Shown here in pieces: positions 1 to 8,972 of a DNA stretch of 33,962 nt. The number at the start of each line of letters is the position of its first letter. Positions within the stretch are counted from its first letter, which is position 1. The notes below the pieces were generated by a model that saw only the letters and a list, made by a program, of their open reading frames with translations, ran no database searches and was not told the DNA's origin. Source of the stretch: a virus; IMG/VR virus record IMGVR_UViG_3300047481_000645, positions 1 to 33,962 of that record; one strand, 5' to 3'. A program made the translations under genes and the position numbers.

Positions 1-178
1 ATTGATCTTTTAATTTTACATTAAGTCCCGACTCTCCAACAGTGGTAAACACGTGGATTTTATAGCCGCCGGCTGTATAAACTAAATCACCGCCAGTGAC
101 TTCAAAAAGATCTTCTTTTTTAATGCCTACTGGCTGCTCTCGATTTACTTTGTTTCTTATTGAACTGATAAATGGCAT
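1..178 (-). CDS. Partial fibre-like protein (C-terminus beyond window)
   Basis: An ATG at 178 opens a frame that runs off the left edge with no stop, giving 59 visible residues beginning MPFISSIRNKVNREQPVG. The upstream AGAGAGAAT serves as ribosome binding site. Residues about 25-50 (EVTGGDLVYTAGGYKIHVF) resemble the 'GGYKIHTFT' entry strand of glycine-rich phage tail-fibre domains, which often sit at receptor-binding tips. It follows the 297-aa fibre protein with a 12-nt gap on the same strand, so it continues the adsorption cassette. The function is inferred from this short motif and from context only; the rest of the protein lies outside the window. Confidence 0.6.
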   Translation of the reverse strand, partial: MPFISSIRNKVNREQPVGIKKEDLFEVTGGDLVYTAGGYKIHVFTTVGESGLNVKLKDQ

Positions 179-190
179 TTTTATTCTCTC

Positions 191-1084
191 TTATGATGCT
201 ACCAGCGATGATCCGCCGGTGCTGGTGAATTCGTGTCTACGGAAACCACCCGCTGTAGTTACAGATCCGCCTGTCACAGTTAATGTTCCTGCGGTACTGA
301 TATGAAACACTACCCAATTGTTAGTATCTCTTTTTCTTAGATATAATTCTTCACTGGCTGCCATTGTGCCGGTAGCTGTTAAAGTTACGCCAGCATTCCC
401 TTGTAAAGTAACGGTTCCTGCGCCTTGTCTGTACACCCAGATAACTGTACCAATTGGAAATGCTACCGAGGCATTTGTTGGCACAGTCAAAGTAGCTGTA
501 GTAGAATTATTCATATTGATAACTCCGCCTGCATCGGTCAACTGCATAGTATAACTGGCAGTCTGTACATTTTCTGGTCTTAGACTGTTTGCTTTTCCAT
601 TAACCTGCAATGCAGAAATTGTCAATGTTCCAGTGCTGGGCTGAAACGTTAATTTTGTACTCGAAACTCTTGCTGCGGTTAGATTTCCTGTAGTAGCTGT
701 TCCTAATATAACATAATTGGTTCCAGAATCAGCGGTATTGTCTGTGATAGTCGCACCTGTGGTAGCAAAAGATAATGTTCCCGAGCCGTCGGTAACCAAC
801 GATTGTCCGCTAGTACCATCAACTGCAGGCAACGTCCAAATTAAATTTGTGGTAACTGTGGCAGGTGCTTGAAATCCCACATAATTAGAGTTATCTGCAT
901 CACCGAATCTCAAATCTGATTGACTTGTTAACTGAGCATCGGCGGCAATCAAAAATCGGCCGGTGCCTAAAGGATCAACTGTAATATCTAAATCTTGCGC
1001 GGTGCTGATAACCGCAGTAGGCTGTATTTGTAGTGCTCCTATGCTAGGTTCACCTACTGCACCAGCTGTGAGTTTTCTTGCCAT
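191..1084 (-). CDS. Tail-fibre-like structural protein, 297 aa
   Basis: A complete frame with a good ribosome binding site (GGAGAAATTAGAT before the ATG). The protein is rich in Thr, Ser, Ala, Gly and Val with few charged residues, as expected for beta-structured phage fibres. Residues about 65-105 contain NYVGFQAPATVTTNLIWTLP and a following 'DGTSGQSLVTDGSGTLSF' stretch, a motif that recurs in many phage tail fibres. The C-terminus ends GGFRRHEFTSTGGSSLVAS. It lies between a small beta protein and the partial fibre gene with 12-15 nt gaps, so it is probably co-transcribed with them. No enzymatic motif is visible. Fibre or fibre-accessory is the best description; the exact position in the virion is unknown. 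Confidence 0.6.
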   Translation of the reverse strand: MARKLTAGAVGEPSIGALQIQPTAVISTAQDLDITVDPLGTGRFLIAADAQLTSQSDLRFGDADNSNYVGFQAPATVTTNLIWTLPAVDGTSGQSLVTDGSGTLSFATTGATITDNTADSGTNYVILGTATTGNLTAARVSSTKLTFQPSTGTLTISALQVNGKANSLRPENVQTASYTMQLTDAGGVINMNNSTTATLTVPTNASVAFPIGTVIWVYRQGAGTVTLQGNAGVTLTATGTMAASEELYLRKRDTNNWVVFHISTAGTLTVTGGSVTTAGGFRRHEFTSTGGSSLVAS

Positions 1085-1099
1085 ATCTAATTTCTCCTA

Positions 1100-1426
1100 T
1101 TACGCAGTAGATGTTTCGATACCGTAGCAAACTGCAGATACACCAGCTCCGCTTGATCTTACTACGATGTATTTTCCATTGGTTACATCAAGAACTAAGC
1201 CCGTTCTTTCCAATACACCCTTAGCAGATAAACTTGTGTCATATTCCACGTATTCTGCATCAGTGGGTGTTGTATTTGTGCTCACTGCTATTCTAACAGT
1301 CACTGCACTGCTGCTTCTGTTACAAAGACTTACTGTTGCTACTGTAAAAGTAGTAGCAGGCACAGTATACAAAGTTGTATTTGTTGCTGCGGATAAGTCT
1401 AGTGCGCCTAATCTTCCTGTTGCCAT
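1100..1426 (-). CDS. Small beta-sandwich virion protein, 108 aa
   Basis: The frame has a clear ribosome binding site (CGGAGA, then ATAAATT before the ATG). The predicted protein is almost all beta strand. A central VATVSLCNRSSSAVTVRIAV is followed by a 'YVEYDTSLSAKGVLERTGLVLD' region and a C-terminal strand. This layout (Cys-Asn after a hydrophobic strand, then a V-R-I strand, a PA/SAKG turn and a late V-x-S strand) is shared with the 110-aa protein at 14857-15189 and the 188-aa protein at 18073-18639, so the three look like paralogues. It follows the 2498-aa giant protein. The role is probably structural; I do not recognise a named function. Confidence 0.55.
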   Translation of the reverse strand: MATGRLGALDLSAATNTTLYTVPATTFTVATVSLCNRSSSAVTVRIAVSTNTTPTDAEYVEYDTSLSAKGVLERTGLVLDVTNGKYIVVRSSGAGVSAVCYGIETSTA

Positions 1427-1443
1427 AATTTATTCTCCGTTAT

Positions 1444-1451
1444 TATTTAGT
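1444..1451 (-). promoter_or_regulatory. Candidate T4-type late promoter (ACTAAATA)
   Basis: On the minus strand the octamer ACTAAATA lies about 17 nt upstream of the ATG at 1426 and overlaps the stop of the preceding giant gene. It matches the TAAATA core of the T4 late consensus TATAAATA but differs at the first two positions. The same octamer occurs in the 16247-16364 intergenic leader. Confidence 0.35.
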
Positions 1452-4400
1452 TTAAAAAGTAATTCCAGGCCATTGGATATCCTGTAACTCCGCCTCTAAA
1501 TTCAAACACTGCTTTCATTTTGATGCTAGCACCAGTTATGTTTGTAATTTGATTAGAATCTATCTTAATTGAACCTGCGGTAACGCTATTTACGTTCAAA
1601 GCAGCACCGCCACCACCAATTTGTGCAGCAATATAGGCTTTGATCGCACGTTGAGTCGGTACTACAGTATCTGAATCAGCAGTAAAGAACGGATCTGTTG
1701 AGAATTCGGTGATCGTTGCAGAACCTCCGCCCAGTGTTACTTCACCAAGATTAAGTTCTTGTAGGCCTGAAATATTAAATGCATCTGCATTTAATGTTGC
1801 AACACCTGTACTCTGTTCAATGCTGAATAGGCCACCAACTCTAAAGTTACCGTCTTGGTCAGTTGATGTGTAGAACACACGACCGCCGTCGTTCTCTACC
1901 GTTTCATTGGCCGGTATAGTAGTTTGTGTGGCGGTTCCTGGATAATTTGTTTCTACAACATTACCAGTTCCTATGTCTAAGAAATCGTGTCCTGTTAGTC
2001 GTACTTGACTGTATCTAATACGTGTGGTAATATCTTCTAAATGTTCTGGTGCTTCACTGATTGTAAATGATGGACTTATTTGGAAGAAGCAGGTATATGC
2101 TCCGTCAAAACTTCCCAAGAATGTAAACACGTTTACTAATTTAAAAGTTCTATCTGGTAAATGGTCGAACACAACGTTTGAACCAGGAACTGGTTGTTCT
2201 GTTAATCTTCTTACAGCAACAAAACTGCCGCTTTGATAGATATCTGCATAGCCATCACCTGTGTCAATTTCAGCAGATCCAGTTGAGTATCCTGTACCTC
2301 TATTTGTATAGGTAGGTTGTGATAACACTCCCTTGCCTTTTCTTACAGATGTAGGTGCTTCGTAGATATTGTTTGGATCTGTAATTGTAACTGTTGGTGC
2401 TGTATCATAACCAGAACCAGGTTCGGTCATTCTTATAGCAAACACTTTTTCGTCTGCTACATAAGCTCTGGCTTTTGCTGTAGCTCCGCCTCTGATTCTT
2501 ACCACGTGATTACCGCTGTCTTTGATTATAGCCACCCAATAACCGGTTCTATGCGGGCTACCGAACGCTACAGCACCATAACCGCTGAGAGCATTATCAA
2601 GACCGCCATTAGGTAGCCCTCTTACAGTCCAATTAAGGCCGTTTTCAGAAGTTGCAACATAGCTATAATCCTGAACACTGGCAATATATGCTGTGGCCAT
2701 AAACAGGCCTTGACCGTATCTAACTTCTTGATATCCTGCTACAGTAGAACCGTCTGCAGATCCTAATGTCATGGCAGTCCAAGTTGTACCGTTTATACTA
2801 TATGCTCCAGAATTGCTGTCTGTGGCCACTGCAACAAAAATATTGTTACCAAATGCGACAGAATTCCAAGCAACAGATGCTGGTAAAGTTCTAGCTGTCC
2901 ATGTCACGCCATCTGGGCTACTGGCTGCTGCGGTACTGCCTGTTCTAACTGTAACAAATAAACCTTTACCGTAGGTTATTGCTGTGGCTGCTCCTGTGTT
3001 AGTACCTGTAATGTCCCATACTACCCCATCTAATGAAACAGCTACAGTGCTGTTAGAACTGTTTACAGCTACGAATCTATCATTACCAAACACAACAGAT
3101 GTCCAGTTTGTGCTGGTTGGCATAGTTGTTGCAGTCCAGGTTATACCGTCGTCACTGTAAGCTGCTGCATTAGATCCTGTGCGTATAGCTACAAATCTTG
3201 ACTGTTGAAGAACACTAGATCCGTCTTCGATAAGACCGTGTGCTAATGCTGTCCAGTCACCGGACGACGGTAATGTCATCGCCGTCCAGGTTGAACCATT
3301 GTCAGAATATGCACCTGCTGTAGTACCTCCTGTGCGTAAAGCTACAAATCTACCACCACATCCAAATCCTTCTGCATCAAAGGCTAAAATTGCACCTGAA
3401 GTAGAAACCGCAGTAATAGTTATTACTAAGTCATTGGCACTAGAAAGTCCGCCAAGATTGGTTCCTGCTATAGTAATTGTTTCTAAACGCTCGTAGCCTG
3501 ATCCAGCTGTTTGAATATATGTTGTATATTTCCAACCGTTTCTTACCACAGTAAAATTAGCACCTGTACCTGATCCTGTATATGTACCGTACTGTGAAGT
3601 GTAAGATGCTGTAGTTGATCCAAAAATAACATTAGACCAAACACCGGATGAACTCATAGTGCCTGCTACATTAGTAAATGTAGGTGCTGTAAAACTAACA
3701 GCTGGTTCTATAGTATAGGTAGTAGATGCATCAGGAGTAGCAATTGCTGTACCTGAAATCATATGATCCCAACCAGATGCTCCTGTTGTTTCTTTTACCA
3801 CGCTGGCTATTTTTGTTCCGCTGTTATAAGCACTGATAATTCCAAACTGGCCTACTCCTGTACCTCCTGTGAGATAAATCTTCATTCCTACATAAGCAGA
3901 GCTAGTTTCTGAGTCGGTCGCTGCTAAAGTTAACGAAGTACTCGAACCTGTCTGGGCTGTATTGGAATTTGTGATATATCCAAATCCGCCAAAATTACCT
4001 GATGCTTCTGGGGCATTGGTACTGTCATCAACCAAATCTAATAATCTTACTGTAAAAACTCCATCATCCCTGAATTCGTTCTGCAGCACGTTTGCACCGG
4101 CACCGCCGCCAGTAATTGTCCAGGTAGCTTCTGTATAATCTATACCTGCATTATCAAATTCTAGTTGATAAATTGCTTCTGTATCAGTAAATACCGATCC
4201 TACCACAGCATCAAATTGGAATCTGTTATCAACTGTAGCTGTATTTGGTGTTTCGGTTACATCGTATCCTTCTGCTACTGCACCAAAATCTCCATATGAG
4301 CAGTTACCGTTGGTGCCTCTGATTCTGCCGCCGCCGGTTGATAGATAACCAACGTGGGCATAATAAGTGAACACAGACACTAGTTCTGCGCGGCCGTTGT

Positions 4401-7400
4401 TAGCCACCCAAGCACCGATACCATCACTTATTACCTGTGTAAAATCATTTGATACTATTGAATCGTTACCACCGTTGTGTAATGCTCCGTCAATTTTTTG
4501 ACCAATGGCTGCAGTACCAAAGGTAGAAACTCCTTGTACATAGGGCGAACGAGTATTGATCCAAGTTCTAAAATCGTCAGGACCCCATCCTGGATCAAGT
4601 GAACAATAAGCCCCTGCACTTACTCTAGAAGTTCCGTATTCGTTCGGAGCTAATAAATCTCCGGTCAACCCTTCTAGAGTCATATCTCTAACACCAGTAT
4701 TGTCTCTTAGATAGAACATATCCTCTTCCAAGCTACCTAAAACAGAGTTAGCATATAATCTAGCAGCCATTCTTGACTTATAGTTGCCTGGATATTTAAG
4801 ATCATACTTTAAAGCATCAATATATCTGTTAACATCACGTTCGCACAATGCCGAATCATAATATAAACTAACTGTGAAAGAACCAGATGCACTAGATAAT
4901 GTTAGTGCAGTATTGCTATCTCTAGTTGAGGATACTTTAAATGTAGTTGAACTAACAACATTCTGTACGTAATAGGTAGTATTTGTAGCTAGCCCGCCTA
5001 CAAGTGTACCAGTAAATCTTATCGCAGTATTACGCTGCATCCAACTTGTGCTGCTAACTGTAATTAAATTAGTAGTTGCTGCTGTTGCACTAGCTGTTGT
5101 TGTATAGGTAGAACTTATGTATGCAGACAGTTCGTTGACAATATAAGATCTATTTCTTTCTAATTGTAACAGTGCGTAGTCTGCTGATCGTAATCCTGTT
5201 GCACAAGATGAACCCTCGTCAGTAGCTCCAAAAATTATGTCGTCTAACAAAGTCATCAGTGTTTCAATTCTACTTTGAGCGGTAGCATCACCTCCAACAT
5301 TAGATTTAGCCTGTGTTTTAACGTAACTAAAAGCTGCTCTTGTTGCTGCCTTTTGGTTATTCTCAAAAACATCGCTAGCACTTGATCTCAAATATGCGTA
5401 TGCTGCTTTCAAAGTTTGGAAATTGCTGTTGAACATAAAATCGTATCCAACAGCATCTAAGATTATTCTAGCATCACGTTGACATTTTGCACTGTTATAA
5501 CTTAAAGAGCCATAATTTGCAGTGATGTACGCTGTCATACCTGTGACAATGGTCGAAACTGCTGCACTTAAAGTAGTATAAGCATTGATCAGAGCTGTGG
5601 TGGTAGTCACCGCATTTGTAGCTGCAGGTCTGTCTTCGGTATCTAATACTATACTCAGACCTGTTCCGTTGGTAACAGTTATTGCAGATCCTGCATAACT
5701 TGTAGCAAGTCTAAATGCTGTTGAAGTTAGTCCTGCTGAAATCACATAATATCTAACGTCAACTGTTACACCGTTGGCTGTTGTTCTAGGGACTACAAGA
5801 TCACCTGCCTCTAATCCGTGAGCTGCGCTGGTATTAAAAGTATTTGTACCGGTAATTGAAGATACTGTAACACTTGGTCGGCCAGTAGTTGATCCTGCGG
5901 TAAGGATAGCGGTGATAATATCTATGTTAGCACCAACAAAACTATTCGCTGCAGAACCACCGGTTAAATTCGTAGTATCAGTCCACTGAGTGCTGACATT
6001 GCCAGAAGAAGCAGTTACCGAAGTATTGGCAATAATCTGCTGCATTACAGTTTTTAAACGTCCATATGCTGCTATTGTTGCTGTTACCTCAGTCGAATCA
6101 ATCATCAGAGTTGATCCAGCCCCATCATAATAGGCTAGGCCTGCATTGAGTGTTTGCGTAGACCCGCTGTAAGTTAAATCATAGATCATTGCATCTACGA
6201 TATATCCAACGTCTCGTTTACAGGCAGTTTTACTGTATTTTATTGTTGGATAATTTGTAGTGATATAAGCAATAATTTCAGCTTTGATAAATTCTTTATT
6301 TTCTTTTAATAAAGTTCTGGCATCACCGTAACCTGCAAGATATGAAGAATTGTATCCTGTTGGATCAGCACTAGATGCAAGATTCATTGTACCTACGCTG
6401 AAATCAATACGGTGCTGCATCATTCTTACTAGACGTTTGATATCGGTTTCTTCTACAGTGCTTGCATATGGAAATGCTACATCTTGTGTGCTGGTATTTC
6501 CTGCTGATTCTGTGACATTTGAGCCAAGAATGATCTGTCCCAGAACAGTTTCTAATCTTGTTAGTGTTTCTACACTATACTTAGAATCTGATCTATGTGT
6601 TAAACTTCCTGCAGGACCAGCATTGGTTGAACGTAGCTCGTCTCCAAGCAGTGCAGTTTGTTCTGGTACAATAATAGGCAATGTTTCTCTATATGTTCCT
6701 GTAGCGATTCTTATAAGATTATTAGGACTGTCTCTTTCAGGAATGTTAGTTGCTACACCTGCTGTAATTGCATCAGTGACTATTTCTACTAGATCAGTAA
6801 CTGTGGCCATAACATCTTCGGATGTATAATCGGTATCAATAAATTGGCCAACTACTGCTGTAGAATTATCTCCGTTCAGTGTTTGATAATTTACTGCTGG
6901 TGCTTGATTATCTAGAACTGATTCAACAACTGTAAGAAAATATGTATATGCCGCGACTGATTCATCTGATTCTGCTGCTAGGCCTGCTCCCCCGTAAGGC
7001 ATATTTTCAGATTCTGTTAGTCCTCCTACAAATGCATTAGCAGCACCTCGTGTTCTAACATTACCACCGTGCCCTAGATCGTAGATCAAAGCATCTATGA
7101 TAAAACCAACATCTCTTTCACACTTGTATTCGTCGTAGTCAAAAGATGTAGTAAAAGGTGTGATATTATTTGTTATTTGATATTGAATCCATTCTGTAAC
7201 TTCTTTCTGTATAAATGCGCGATTCATTTCTAACAGATATTTTGCATTTGGATTTCTAGGTCCGTTTTCTACCTGTTCGCAGGCATACCTAATTGTTTTC
7301 CATGGTTTATCAAAGCTTCTGCCCCAAATAGGCGCTGGTAAGTCTACACCATTAGGTGCTACAAAATATTCAAAATCCTGCGCACCCAATGAAACCCATT

Positions 7401-8943
7401 CAGGAATCTCGTCGCCTGCTCTCAATACCTGTCCTTCTAGGCCTATTGGCAATCGTGTTGGGCCATTATTTCCGTAATAAACCAAATCGCCTTTGGTGGT
7501 CAATACTGCGGTATCAGATCCTACTGCAAATAAATTCCAATAAGTACCGGTAACATCTTGATCAGGTCTGCTATTAGCAGCGCCGCCACCCGCTGGTCTA
7601 ATTGTTGAGCCGTCGTCACTTTCTGATCTGTGAGCTAGCACGCAGACATATGTATTGCTATCGTATCTTACAATATCTCCTAACACATAATCCGCATCAT
7701 CGATCCAACTTCCTTTCCAATCAAATCCGCCACTTAATTTTGTCCAGTAAGAACTGTTAGGTGGCTTAGGTGCTACGGTTACTGTCATAGATCCAGTAGC
7801 AGTTGATGGAACAAATGCTGTGCCTCCTGGTTGTGTGCTGATAGTAAATTCAGCTCCACCGGGAATAGTTCTAATATAATAATTTGTATCAGAACTTACA
7901 TTTCCAAAAGTTGTTCCGCTGAATTTCACTGACATTCCTACAACCATATCGGCTGTAGAAGTAACTGTGAACAGACCTGTACCAGCGTTTGAAGCTGTAC
8001 CTGTAGTTACGATAGAAGGAGAATCTGCTGTGGCAAGATATGTATATCCGCCTAGTCTTGCAACTTCACCTACCTTATAAGAAGTGGTATTAACCCAATC
8101 ACTGACAAAACTAAATCCTTTGCTGAATAAACTCCAATTAGATGTGCTAGTCGATGGGACTTCGTTAGAATGATTTAGTAAAGCTACGTATTGATTTCCA
8201 CCGTATCTTACAATATCGCCCGGTTGATAAAGTGTAGCACTATTCCAAGCATCTTCAAATGTAAAACCACCGACTAACTGAGTCCAATTTGCAGAATCTG
8301 TGGCAAACAATGCAGATGCAGTATGATATACAGTACAGATCCATAGTCCGCCACCGTATTTTACTACATCATTTACTTTATATCTTGCTGATACGGTCCA
8401 AGATCCCTTGTAATCTAAACCTGCATTAAATGTATCCCATTTACTTTGATCTGCTTCTAGGCCTAAGGCTGTTGTCGCAGCAGAAGTATGTCCTTGATTA
8501 CAAACATATGTAATCCCGCCATAACTTACTAGATCATTCACTTTATATCTAATTAGAGCGTTCCAAGATCCTTTCCAATCAAAACCTTCTAAGAATAAAG
8601 TCCATTTACCTTGATCATTTTCTAAACCGGATGCTAGAGTTGCAGCAGAAGTATGACTATCATTACAAACATAGAGATATCCTCCATATTTGACAATGTC
8701 ATTTAATTTGTAGAAAGTGGAGATTGACCAATCTCCTTTCCATTCTTGTCCGTCCGACATTAGATTCCATTTAGTAGGACTATATTCTAGGTCCGTATTA
8801 AAATCAGCGGCTGCTGTATGACCTACCGCACAAATATATGTTTTTCCGCCGTATCTAACAACGTCATCAATATAGTATGTTGTAGCGGTCGTCCAAGGAC
8901 CTTTCCATACAAATCTAATTCTACCTAGTTTAAATTCTGCCAT
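1447..8943 (-). CDS. Giant modular tail-fibre/adhesin-like protein, 2498 aa
   Basis: Largest gene in the window; GGAG lies 6-7 nt before the ATG. Visible architecture: residues 1-481 hold seven chitin-binding-like repeats (W..Y..ND.V.YGG..Y.C...HT); about 500-790 start a beta-helix-like part (FVAPNGVD, PWKTIRYA, then TGTYRETLPI), interrupted by a helical module; CxRDV helical modules centre near 610, 915, 1160 and 1370; about 1430-1560 carry LDPGWGPDD, GALHNGGN and NDFTQVISDGIGAW; about 1860-2120 are six Asp-box-like S-x-(D/N)-G-x-x-W repeats; about 2300-2498 form a C-terminus with RIRYSQVRLTGHDFLDIGTG, shared with the neighbouring 1831-aa paralogue. No signal peptide or catalytic triad is seen. 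It is probably a distal tail or baseplate-attached surface-binding protein. The two giants look like a tandem duplication, with this copy enlarged by module gain. Confidence 0.7.
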   Translation of the reverse strand: MAEFKLGRIRFVWKGPWTTATTYYIDDVVRYGGKTYICAVGHTAAADFNTDLEYSPTKWNLMSDGQEWKGDWSISTFYKLNDIVKYGGYLYVCNDSHTSAATLASGLENDQGKWTLFLEGFDWKGSWNALIRYKVNDLVSYGGITYVCNQGHTSAATTALGLEADQSKWDTFNAGLDYKGSWTVSARYKVNDVVKYGGGLWICTVYHTASALFATDSANWTQLVGGFTFEDAWNSATLYQPGDIVRYGGNQYVALLNHSNEVPSTSTSNWSLFSKGFSFVSDWVNTTSYKVGEVARLGGYTYLATADSPSIVTTGTASNAGTGLFTVTSTADMVVGMSVKFSGTTFGNVSSDTNYYIRTIPGGAEFTISTQPGGTAFVPSTATGSMTVTVAPKPPNSSYWTKLSGGFDWKGSWIDDADYVLGDIVRYDSNTYVCVLAHRSESDDGSTIRPAGGGAANSRPDQDVTGTYWNLFAVGSDTAVLTTKGDLVYYGNNGPTRLPIGLEGQVLRAGDEIPEWVSLGAQDFEYFVAPNGVDLPAPIWGRSFDKPWKTIRYACEQVENGPRNPNAKYLLEMNRAFIQKEVTEWIQYQITNNITPFTTSFDYDEYKCERDVGFIIDALIYDLGHGGNVRTRGAANAFVGGLTESENMPYGGAGLAAESDESVAAYTYFLTVVESVLDNQAPAVNYQTLNGDNSTAVVGQFIDTDYTSEDVMATVTDLVEIVTDAITAGVATNIPERDSPNNLIRIATGTYRETLPIIVPEQTALLGDELRSTNAGPAGSLTHRSDSKYSVETLTRLETVLGQIILGSNVTESAGNTSTQDVAFPYASTVEETDIKRLVRMMQHRIDFSVGTMNLASSADPTGYNSSYLAGYGDARTLLKENKEFIKAEIIAYITTNYPTIKYSKTACKRDVGYIVDAMIYDLTYSGSTQTLNAGLAYYDGAGSTLMIDSTEVTATIAAYGRLKTVMQQIIANTSVTASSGNVSTQWTDTTNLTGGSAANSFVGANIDIITAILTAGSTTGRPSVTVSSITGTNTFNTSAAHGLEAGDLVVPRTTANGVTVDVRYYVISAGLTSTAFRLATSYAGSAITVTNGTGLSIVLDTEDRPAATNAVTTTTALINAYTTLSAAVSTIVTGMTAYITANYGSLSYNSAKCQRDARIILDAVGYDFMFNSNFQTLKAAYAYLRSSASDVFENNQKAATRAAFSYVKTQAKSNVGGDATAQSRIETLMTLLDDIIFGATDEGSSCATGLRSADYALLQLERNRSYIVNELSAYISSTYTTTASATAATTNLITVSSTSWMQRNTAIRFTGTLVGGLATNTTYYVQNVVSSTTFKVSSTRDSNTALTLSSASGSFTVSLYYDSALCERDVNRYIDALKYDLKYPGNYKSRMAARLYANSVLGSLEEDMFYLRDNTGVRDMTLEGLTGDLLAPNEYGTSRVSAGAYCSLDPGWGPDDFRTWINTRSPYVQGVSTFGTAAIGQKIDGALHNGGNDSIVSNDFTQVISDGIGAWVANNGRAELVSVFTYYAHVGYLSTGGGRIRGTNGNCSYGDFGAVAEGYDVTETPNTATVDNRFQFDAVVGSVFTDTEAIYQLEFDNAGIDYTEATWTITGGGAGANVLQNEFRDDGVFTVRLLDLVDDSTNAPEASGNFGGFGYITNSNTAQTGSSTSLTLAATDSETSSAYVGMKIYLTGGTGVGQFGIISAYNSGTKIASVVKETTGASGWDHMISGTAIATPDASTTYTIEPAVSFTAPTFTNVAGTMSSSGVWSNVIFGSTTASYTSQYGTYTGSGTGANFTVVRNGWKYTTYIQTAGSGYERLETITIAGTNLGGLSSANDLVITITAVSTSGAILAFDAEGFGCGGRFVALRTGGTTAGAYSDNGSTWTAMTLPSSGDWTALAHGLIEDGSSVLQQSRFVAIRTGSNAAAYSDDGITWTATTMPTSTNWTSVVFGNDRFVAVNSSNSTVAVSLDGVVWDITGTNTGAATAITYGKGLFVTVRTGSTAAASSPDGVTWTARTLPASVAWNSVAFGNNIFVAVATDSNSGAYSINGTTWTAMTLGSADGSTVAGYQEVRYGQGLFMATAYIASVQDYSYVATSENGLNWTVRGLPNGGLDNALSGYGAVAFGSPHRTGYWVAIIKDSGNHVVRIRGGATAKARAYVADEKVFAIRMTEPGSGYDTAPTVTITDPNNIYEAPTSVRKGKGVLSQPTYTNRGTGYSTGSAEIDTGDGYADIYQSGSFVAVRRLTEQPVPGSNVVFDHLPDRTFKLVNVFTFLGSFDGAYTCFFQISPSFTISEAPEHLEDITTRIRYSQVRLTGHDFLDIGTGNVVETNYPGTATQTTIPANETVENDGGRVFYTSTDQDGNFRVGGLFSIEQSTGVATLNADAFNISGLQELNLGEVTLGGGSATITEFSTDPFFTADSDTVVPTQRAIKAYIAAQIGGGGAALNVNSVTAGSIKIDSNQITNITGASIKMKAVFEFRGGVTGYPMAWNYFLN
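2600..3355 (-). repeat. Six-blade Asp-box-like propeller in the 2498-aa protein
   Basis: Six repeats end in SDNGSTW, SDDGITW, SLDGVVW, SPDGVTW, SINGTTW and SENGLNW. They are separated by W..(V/I).(F/Y)G...FVAV strands. The pattern resembles BNR/Asp-box propellers, but with D and G adjacent rather than separated by one residue. No sialidase catalytic arginine cluster is recognisable, so binding is likelier than hydrolysis. Confidence 0.6.
4868..5105 (-). repeat. Roving insert domain, copy 3
   Basis: This copy carries NLITVSSTSWMQRNTAIRF, then TTYYVQNVVSSTTFKVS and a SGSFTVSLYY strand. It splits the fourth CxRDV helical module between its AYISSTY helix and its CERDV motif. The boundaries are approximate. 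Confidence 0.5.
5640..5875 (-). repeat. Roving insert domain, copy 2
   Basis: This copy carries SSITGTNTFNTSAAHGLEAG, then a VRYYVIS strand and TAFRLATSYAGSAITVTNG. It sits between the second and third CxRDV helical modules. The boundaries are approximate. Confidence 0.5.
7501..8943 (-). repeat. Seven ChtBD3-like repeats in the 2498-aa protein
   Basis: Residues 1-481 consist of seven units of about 50-70 residues starting at 1, 70, 125, 180, 231, 281 and 411. Each has a W near its start, then Y..(N/G)D.V.YGG..Y.C or a close variant, often HT, and a closing W. This is the pattern of chitin-binding type 3 (CBM5/12-like) modules. Unit 6 is interrupted by an insert domain at about residues 310-391. 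Confidence 0.7.
7771..8016 (-). repeat. Roving insert domain, copy 1
   Basis: Residues about 310-391 of the 2498-aa protein (LFTVTSTADMVVGMSVKF ... TNYYIRT ... FTIS) interrupt the sixth chitin-binding-like repeat. The same strand pattern recurs at 5640-5875 and 4868-5105. Confidence 0.5.
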
Positions 8944-8961
8944 TTTGCACTCCGTATCGTA

Positions 8962-8969
8962 TATTTATT
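8962..8969 (-). promoter_or_regulatory. Candidate T4-type late promoter (AATAAATA)
   Basis: AATAAATA on the minus strand differs from the T4 late consensus TATAAATA at the first base only. It lies between the stop at 8973 and the ATG at 8943, with a GGAG ribosome binding site in between. The implied leader is short (about 12 nt), which is tight but possible. Confidence 0.45.
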
Positions 8970-8972
8970 TCA

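Larger units (their letters stand above)
4740..7245 (-). repeat. Four CxRDV helical modules in the 2498-aa protein
   Basis: Each module has a helix of the type 'N..(F/Y)I..E...YI' followed by Y....C.RD...I(I/V)DA..YD(L/F), then a short G/N-rich turn and an Ala-rich helix. Core motifs are KCERDVGFIIDALIYDL, CKRDVGYIVDAMIYDL, CQRDARIILDAVGYDF and CERDVNRYIDALKYDL. The paralogous 1831-aa protein has only one diverged copy (ILPRIIDSFIYDIKY). Confidence 0.6.

Noticed and set aside
2600-3355. Active sialidase domain
   Set aside because: Only the Asp-box-like structural repeats are present; I found no catalytic Asp/Glu/Tyr set or arginine triad.
6350-6829. 159-aa plus-strand reading frame antisense to the 2498-aa gene
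   Set aside because: It mirrors low-complexity Thr/Ser/Ala coding on the other strand, has no ribosome binding site and no recognisable domain.
7501-8943. Chitinase
   Set aside because: Binding-type repeats only; no GH18 or GH19 catalytic motif in the protein.
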